A stretch of 64,000 bases of DNA from Albula goreensis (taxonomy: Eukaryota; Chordata; Actinopteri; Albuliformes; Albulidae): NCBI GenBank assembly GCA_022829145.1, contig CM040745.1:25388906-25452905 (forward strand). The letters run 5' to 3'. The position numbers were made by a program, and so were the translations under genes. Below are positions 51,601 to 59,400 of the stretch, one piece after another. The notes beneath the pieces are model-generated. The model saw nothing but the letters and a program-made list of their open reading frames with translations, ran no database searches and was not told where the DNA came from. Numbering within the stretch: position 1 is the first letter of the stretch; the number at the start of each line of letters is the position of its first letter.

Positions 51601-54600
51601 TTAAGTGAATTCACAATAAAAGTACTCCACTGCAGTTGCCACTGTACTGAAAGTTTTTGGGTCTTAACATCAATCAGTGGAAATTTACACGTCAAAATGT
51701 TAATATTAAGGTTAACTTCACAATGAAAAAACTGCTGCGACTAGGTAAAGGCAAATGGCAGGTGCACAAGACGTATATTTTAGTAAGTACAAACTGGAAG
51801 CAAAACACACTTTGCCCTTTGAGCTTTATGAACCATTATTTCTGGTTCTAATTTAAGAGTGAATCAAACAGGTGAGTAGATCCAAACAAAGCATTCATGG
51901 TCATTTTTTGAAGAAAAGTAGCTCCTCATTTCATTATTTTGAGCAAACACTCATGTACATGCACTTACATTCTATGTTAATTTACATATATCATGTCCAT
52001 TTTAATCTATAATTAATTACCTTATTGATATAACAATGACTGCATTAGCTGAACAATTACTTTTGAAAACAGCATGCATAGTTAGCAAACACCATGAGAA
52101 CTAAAGGAATCAAGAAGTTTTAAAAAGTCCATTTAAATCAGTTTGGCAATTATATATGTATGAAACATGCATGTACGTCTGTGTACACATATGTGTATGC
52201 AGGTATACGTATGTAAATCTTTATTATTGTAGTGTGTAACCATGAGGATTTTATATCTTCAAGGCATATGTAAGAGCTCATCCCTGGTTTATCACTGAAA
52301 GGAACAAAAATTCTGTAAGGAATCCAAATTCACGAAATCCAGTGAGCAAAATAAGCTTGTTTTCTTACCATGTAACTAATTTTAACAGAACTTAATAGGG
52401 TGGGATAATAATAAGAATTGGTCAAAATAATGGAGTTGTAGCCACAATTCTCTCAGTTAATCCCCAAATCCTTTTAATCCTCCTGATCCACAGGTAATAA
52501 GAAAACATTCTAAAGCTATGATGCACAATGGCCAAACCACTGGAACTCACAAAGAAGCTCACTTCTTGCTCTTTAGAGTCTTTCTTTCTGTCAATGTGGT
52601 TGCAGGTTGTGCAAGGGCAATCATTTAGCAACGTGGAACAGTTCTTCCTGAGGAAGGGAACGTCAGACAATAGTGCTAAACTTTCTAAAGGTGTAAAATT
52701 AGTAAGCCCCATCAGTCCATGGTTTATGTGGCTCTATGAAAATATAGCATATCTTCAGAAAAGCATGCACATGTACATAATGCACTTTATTAGTCTAGGT
52801 GTTATGTAATCACAGGAAATAAGGCAATGTGTACAGTAAGACAACACCAATATCACTGTGGCAAGCCCATATCAAAGGTCACAAACCTCGAAGCACGCCT
52901 ATGACTGTGCCAAATACGAGGCAGAAAACAGAAAATTAAATTCCACAATCATCACTCAAGCCTCAAAATGACAGGCTACATTAGGCAATGGCAAAATGCA
53001 TGTCGACTCTGAAAACACTTGCGCATCTGACTTCTGGTCTGGTAGACTAGGGCTGGTTTGAACGGATCCACTGTCATCCACTATTATTTGAAGCCTGATT
53101 TCTTTACAACATATGAAGACTAATTTCATTATATCATTACATTATAATGAAATTAGTCTTCATATAACATACATAAAAGCGTAAACCAGCCGCGGTCTTC
53201 ATATACATTATATGAAGACTGATTTCATTATAACGTACTGTATATAAAGACTACGCCTGGTTTATGCAGATGTGCTGTGAGTGTTAAAGTAGTCTGGACA
53301 AACTCATTGTTAGAGATTGTTCTGCCATAGCACAACAAAAATGTTCTTGCCTTGTTGTAAGCCAGTTAAGTTTGTTAAAGATAGAAAAGACACAAGTTGC
53401 TTCATAGTGTATAGATGGCAATGGGTACTGGCTTGTGATCTGGAAGATTCTCTGTGGGACGTTACGCATTTAACAGTCTCATGACTAATGATGAGCATTT
53501 ATTACTTTTACAGATTCAACACTAATCTGTATGGAATGTGTCCCTCTCTGCTCAACATGATACATGTCTCCCTCCATTAACAATGACTCAAAAGAGAAAG
53601 GCAGCATGTATTACACAAATGTGTTACACAAATGTGTGTACAGCCCATGTGTTAGCACTAACACTAAAGTCTTTATTAAACGATCACATTAATAATATCC
53701 TAAAAATATCCAAAAACACATATCAAAACCTTTCATGGGTAATTCAAGTAACTTCTTTGTTCAAGACTACAACAAAGGAATTTCACTGGACAGCATTTTA
53801 GTGGAGATTATTTTTTGCACTTTTTGCTCATGGTAAATACTTAATTAAAATAACACCTGAAGCTTAAAAGTACAGTTAAGTTTACATAAAGTTCTCAAGG
53901 AACATTTCCACAGTATTAATTCATAAATGAAGAATCCCACTCTCCATCTGACTAGAGCCAACATTTAAGGGGAAAGCAATCTGAGCATTTTGAAACTGGA
54001 TATACATTGGCTAAATTGTCCCTGGGGAGGTGTACACACAGGCATAGCATGAGTGTCTTGATGTGGTAGAGGACAGTAAATAATTTGATTTTTGACTGGA
54101 GTCTTTGTGGACTTTCAATTCTGGTATATTCTGTATTTACGGATTCCGTGAAGCAGCAGCCAATACAATGTGCTCATTGCATTCAGAGAGGCCTCCATCA
54201 ACGCCAACACGGTATAGAGGCATTTCTCATGCTTGTACGGGTCAGCTGCTCAGAACTCATATCAAGCACTTCTTCTAAACAATGTTCAGAATGTATATGC
54301 AATTCTGACTCATGACACATGAAGACTGTAACTGAATTGCATGACAAATTAACACTGTCTGACCACACTGCTAGAGGTTTAGGGAGCTTTAAAGTAATCA
54401 AGTGTAAGGCAAGAGAAAACGCTCTAAAAAAAGAAACCATCCAGAGTCATGTCACCATTCCCTTAAAGCCAATGTCAAAAAGTGACCTTCCACTTCTAAA
54501 ATTAGGCTGTGTGGGGCCCTCTGCACTGATGCTCAGGCCCCACAGGCTCCAGGCCTGGTAACAGGCTGTTTACTGTCACAGAACGTTGGTGCTGTTTGAT

Positions 54601-56434
54601 CGGAATGTCTCTGAGGTTGCTATGGCAAAGGAGGGTGTGGTGTGGTAACCATTCGGGAGCAAAGCTTTGTTTGACTCCTGACAGCCCTGTCCATTTCACC
54701 AGCATGAGTAACACTACTGGAGGTGATATTACTGAAACCCCTGGTTGTGTTGGCTTGTCAAAACTGTGGAGAGATGGCTGAGGCCTATCTGTACATTATC
54801 TTTAGGAGCTGCTAATAGATTACTGTGGTGATAGGAACGACGAGTTTAATGTTGCAGTAGCTGAACATTGATATCAACACTTATCAATCCCAAATACATT
54901 AATTACTATTATGTAATATTACATTGTAAAAGTAACATATTACCAATTATGTTATCAATACTTGTAATAAAATTGTGACTAAGGTGAGAATAACTGGGGT
55001 GCTATAAATCAAGCAGCAGACCAAGGTAGTGAGAATATGTGGACAACTGAGCTTTTCCCTTGCTGCCTCTCAGGCATACCTTCAACTACACTGAACAGGT
55101 TGTTCAACATACTGCTTTTTCTACTACAGCCCCTACTCTGCCTATGAGTGCCATAACAGGCTAAGAAACCAGAAAACTAAGCCAATACAGTACATGAATA
55201 CAGTGTATGAACGGCACGTGTGGATCCACACAAGTGGACACACACACACATACACACACAATATAGTCTATTTCATTAACAGTCAACAGTATTCAACATG
55301 CTCTCTCACTTGTCTGATAAATACCTAACATGAAGATCCACCTAAAAACTCATGACGTTTCCTTGTTACAGCTCATACACTTTAATTAAACATTGCGAAG
55401 CTGCAATTTCTGTGGCCTGGTGAATTATCAGATCCCACTTTCATTACGGTTTCAAATTGGGTTTCACTTCCTTTCTGCTCCACCATCAGCTTCAGTTTCC
55501 AGGATTTACATTCTAACAAAAAGGTTGATTTACCACCACATGTGTAAGTCTGGACATTGCTGTATAAACAATAACCCAAATGACACAACTGTCCAACAGC
55601 TCCAGGTGCTCTTTGCTTGTACCAAACTATAAAACACCATTATATTTGTACATGTTGCTGATCTCCCATTCACTTATTGTGCTGCTCTGCTCTTTCCGGA
55701 ATGCAAAGACCTGACATTGGTAAAAGATCTCTTGGTTAAATTTAAACTTGAGGTCAGCGTACACATGCTCACATTAGGCAAGCTCATGAGAGGCACAGAA
55801 AGCAGACAAAAGTCTTCCAGCATTTACATGTCAAATAAACCAAATGCCAAGCGCTCATAGCCGTGATCATATTCTTATCACGGCTGTTTGATCTTCTGCT
55901 ATTCTACGGGTACACCTGCTCTCGCCGTTTCAGCCCTTATCACAGGAAGGGAACAGGACTTACTTGACAGTGACGCGGGAGGATAGGTCTTGAAGGTCTC
56001 CGGGGTGGAATAGTTGCGCCTCTTTCAGTCCCAGCTTTCCGCAGGCCTTCAAGAAGACGTTAATGTTGTCCTGTTAAAAAGGGAGAGGGGTTGCCCACGC
56101 TTAGAGTCACAGAATAATCGCGCAGAAATTCTCTGGCAGTCACAGTCCAGAATTCATTGCATCCAAAGTTCAGATCTTCAGTGAGCCGGCAGGGGCGGGG
56201 GCAGGACTGGTGAGAGAGAGAGAGAGAGATAGAGAGAGAGAGAGGCAGAGGGGCTGCGGGGGGTGGAGTGGTGTGACAAATAAACAGTGACACAATGTAA
56301 CATGCAGGCAGGCCTAAGTGACAGTAACTCCTCCAGCATTACCTGTTTAGTGTGCAGAGGAGGGAGGGTGGAGCCTGAACAGCCATATTTCAATGTTCAG
56401 TGTTTTCTCTGGTCCTGCCCTCACCCATGCAAAG

Positions 56435-56482
<48 letters not shown>

Positions 56483-59400
56483 ATCACACCCAGAAACTGT
56501 CACCCACCTACTGCCTCAGTTCCTGTGCCATACCCACAGCTGAAGCATACCTGTGGAATCCACAGGGGGTGGATTATTTTGGAGACATGCTGTTGCCATG
56601 AAACAGAGGTCTGAACCCGATGACTGAAACTGCAAACTATTTCCCTGCAGCCTTGGACCAGTCAGAGGCATGTGGGCGTGGTGAAATGGGTTTCAGTGCT
56701 TTTAGCATTTGCACTTTTATAGGTGCAGCCTGTGTTTGGGATGTTTTTTGAAGAGGTGAGGAAAGTGGATGACGGACTGTTTCAATTACCCCTACCCATT
56801 CAGATTCTTTGGGCCTTATTACCAACTATCTATGTATCTGTCTATCTATATTGTACATATACACACACACAAAATATATAAATGCACACATATACACAGT
56901 AGCTTAGACACAACACCAACAGGTTAAGAAATGTACACATTCATTGATATTCACTTACAAGCACACATCATTTAAAACTTCCACTGATATGTGGATACCC
57001 CAGACATACTCCTACAGGACAGCTACCCTGCTGCAGACTACAGTTTTCAGTTCATGCATGTGTACAACATTGGGACTGCTTACATGAGCCGAGCCCTGTC
57101 ATTATACAAGCTCTGAAATAATTATGGGGTTCTCAGTTCTATATATACATACACAACTACATGCTTATTAGGAAATGACAAACAGAGACTCAGCTGAACT
57201 CTGGGTATGGACCATTTAACCCTCTCAATGTAGTGTATTTCATAGAAGAATGGGCATGCAAAATCAAATGTGTCTTCATGTACAAAAAAGGAAGAATGTG
57301 TCCGGACTAACTGTCCAATATTTTAGAAAGTGTTAAAATCACAGGTTGTATTTCAATCACTGAGGAATTTCTGCTTTCCCATCACCACTCAGTGTAAAAT
57401 TAGACTTGCTGTGCTATGCAGCTAGTGGTTTTAGAGACACGTGAGACAGGTGTTCAGAGGAACAAGTCCAGTCACTCAGCATGGAGCACATACATGCCAG
57501 AGAGGGGAAAAACCCCAACCGTGTGTGGAAATATGGCGGAAGGGGTTCCAACATATTCTCAGAGTATCAGTCTTCAAGGAATGCTGTTGATACTTTTTTG
57601 AAAGTACAGAGAACTCAATATATTTTTACCCAGCAATGTACGGCATCTGCTTGAACTCTTCACTCTTGTGCTAGGTCCCAGTTATTGTTTCACTGTTTGA
57701 TCTCCCCATTCTTTAAAAATATGCAGCAAGATATCAGGCACAATTTATGTCGACATTCCTCTGTGGCAGCAGAGTTATTCATGGTGTTCACTGAGGGCGG
57801 AGCCATAACAGAAAGTGAAAACACTTTGAAAGGCTGCAAACAAGACTGTGTACAGTGGGATTTGTGTCCTTTACATTCCACAGGTGTCTGCTGTTCAGTC
57901 GAATGAGAAGTTTCACAGAGAACTGCGTCAAAACAGCGACTCAGATTGGATGCTTGCAATGTGACAAATGTGACAAATTTCCTTTAATTAAGGTTAAATG
58001 GAAGCTAATTATACTCACCCACCACAAGTGTACCACAGCAAATTGTTGCACAGACCGTGAGAAAGAACAGACATAAATATAATTTTACACATGCAGAAAG
58101 CCCAGCCACATTGGAATAAGTTACTGCATGCAGCTGGGCACTGGCTGGCAGTATACCAGAACAATGTACATTGAACTGTACAAAACATAGACAAAATGCA
58201 TCATACTCTCATAAACCCAACAAATCAAATTAGAAAAACTTCAAATTGTTCCTGGCAACTTGTTATTTATACTTAAAATTCAACACATGTTATCACAAGT
58301 AAAGCCTGAAAGACTTCAGGAAGTGTGACTGCACACATCTCTGAAAAGCATCTTTTCCAAGTAATCACTGATTTTAGCCTGCTTTTCGCAACAGAATGGG
58401 TTTAACATGCTTCATTTATGAAGTATCATTCAACACATCACAATCCAACTGTCAGTGTGTAGACTGCTCAATTACAACAATAATTACATTGTTCTGTGGA
58501 GGTTTCATAGACACACCTGTCTCACTCTCAAAGTTTCATGATTCTGTCTGCAGTGACAATACTGACAATGCACACTTATCTGAAGGGAATGCTACAAACA
58601 AATCCTTTTCAGAACACCTCTGTGTCAACAATATCTTGCACCGAACCTGAAATTTGCAATTACTGACCCAAGAGTATTGAAGTCAACCAAACTTTACAAG
58701 GCAGCGATGTGAGATTATGACTGCTCAGACAAACCCTGGTCATTTGTGAGAAGTCAGCTGCAGTGGACAGCTTTTTACCCTGTTGCATTGCTCATGACAG
58801 GTGAAGCAGTAGATGGACTCTGCTTAGTCACTGCCCATTCAAATAGCCATTACATCACACTGGATGCAGACCACGGCCACATGGTGATGGGGAACTGTCT
58901 ATATTAAGCCAATGTGCAAATAGCTTTGCTGGGAGCGATCCATACTGGCTACTTTAAAAGAAAAAATGTTTTTACTGCCCTCTTCTCTCTCAACCTGTGG
59001 ATTTGTGACAGCATCTTCAAATAACTCATTTTTAATGCTACCATTTTCGATAAGCTACACTGTCCACTTGGAAAACGTTCATAACATGAACAATAAACAC
59101 TTAATAAAATGTTCTCACAGAGACGGAGACTAATAAGGAATAAAAAATAACTGAACACTGACTTTGTAAATTGTGTCTTTAATCCTGTAAAAAATGTCAG
59201 GCCTATCCAGGAATCATAATCCTTTGGTGAGACTGTCACAGTTGGTCTTTGCAAATCAGAGTTATGCTGATACAAATTTTTAATTGTTCCTGCCGAAATA
59301 ATAAATATGACAGAGAAGATGATCTGGTAACATTAATAAGACAATCTCTTTAGTGTTGAAAAGTTAGTAAATGTTGAGATATTTAATCATTATGCTTTCT

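Larger units (their letters stand above)
46649..55963 (-). other. lmo7: lmo7 intron 2, 9.3 kb, within the CH domain
   Basis: This is the longest complete intron. It contains a 16-bp perfect hairpin (48409-48445), a cluster of nested palindromes (53111-53267), short CA runs and AT-rich DNA. Open frames here are short and unlike any family. No promoter or nested gene could be supported. Confidence 0.6.
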
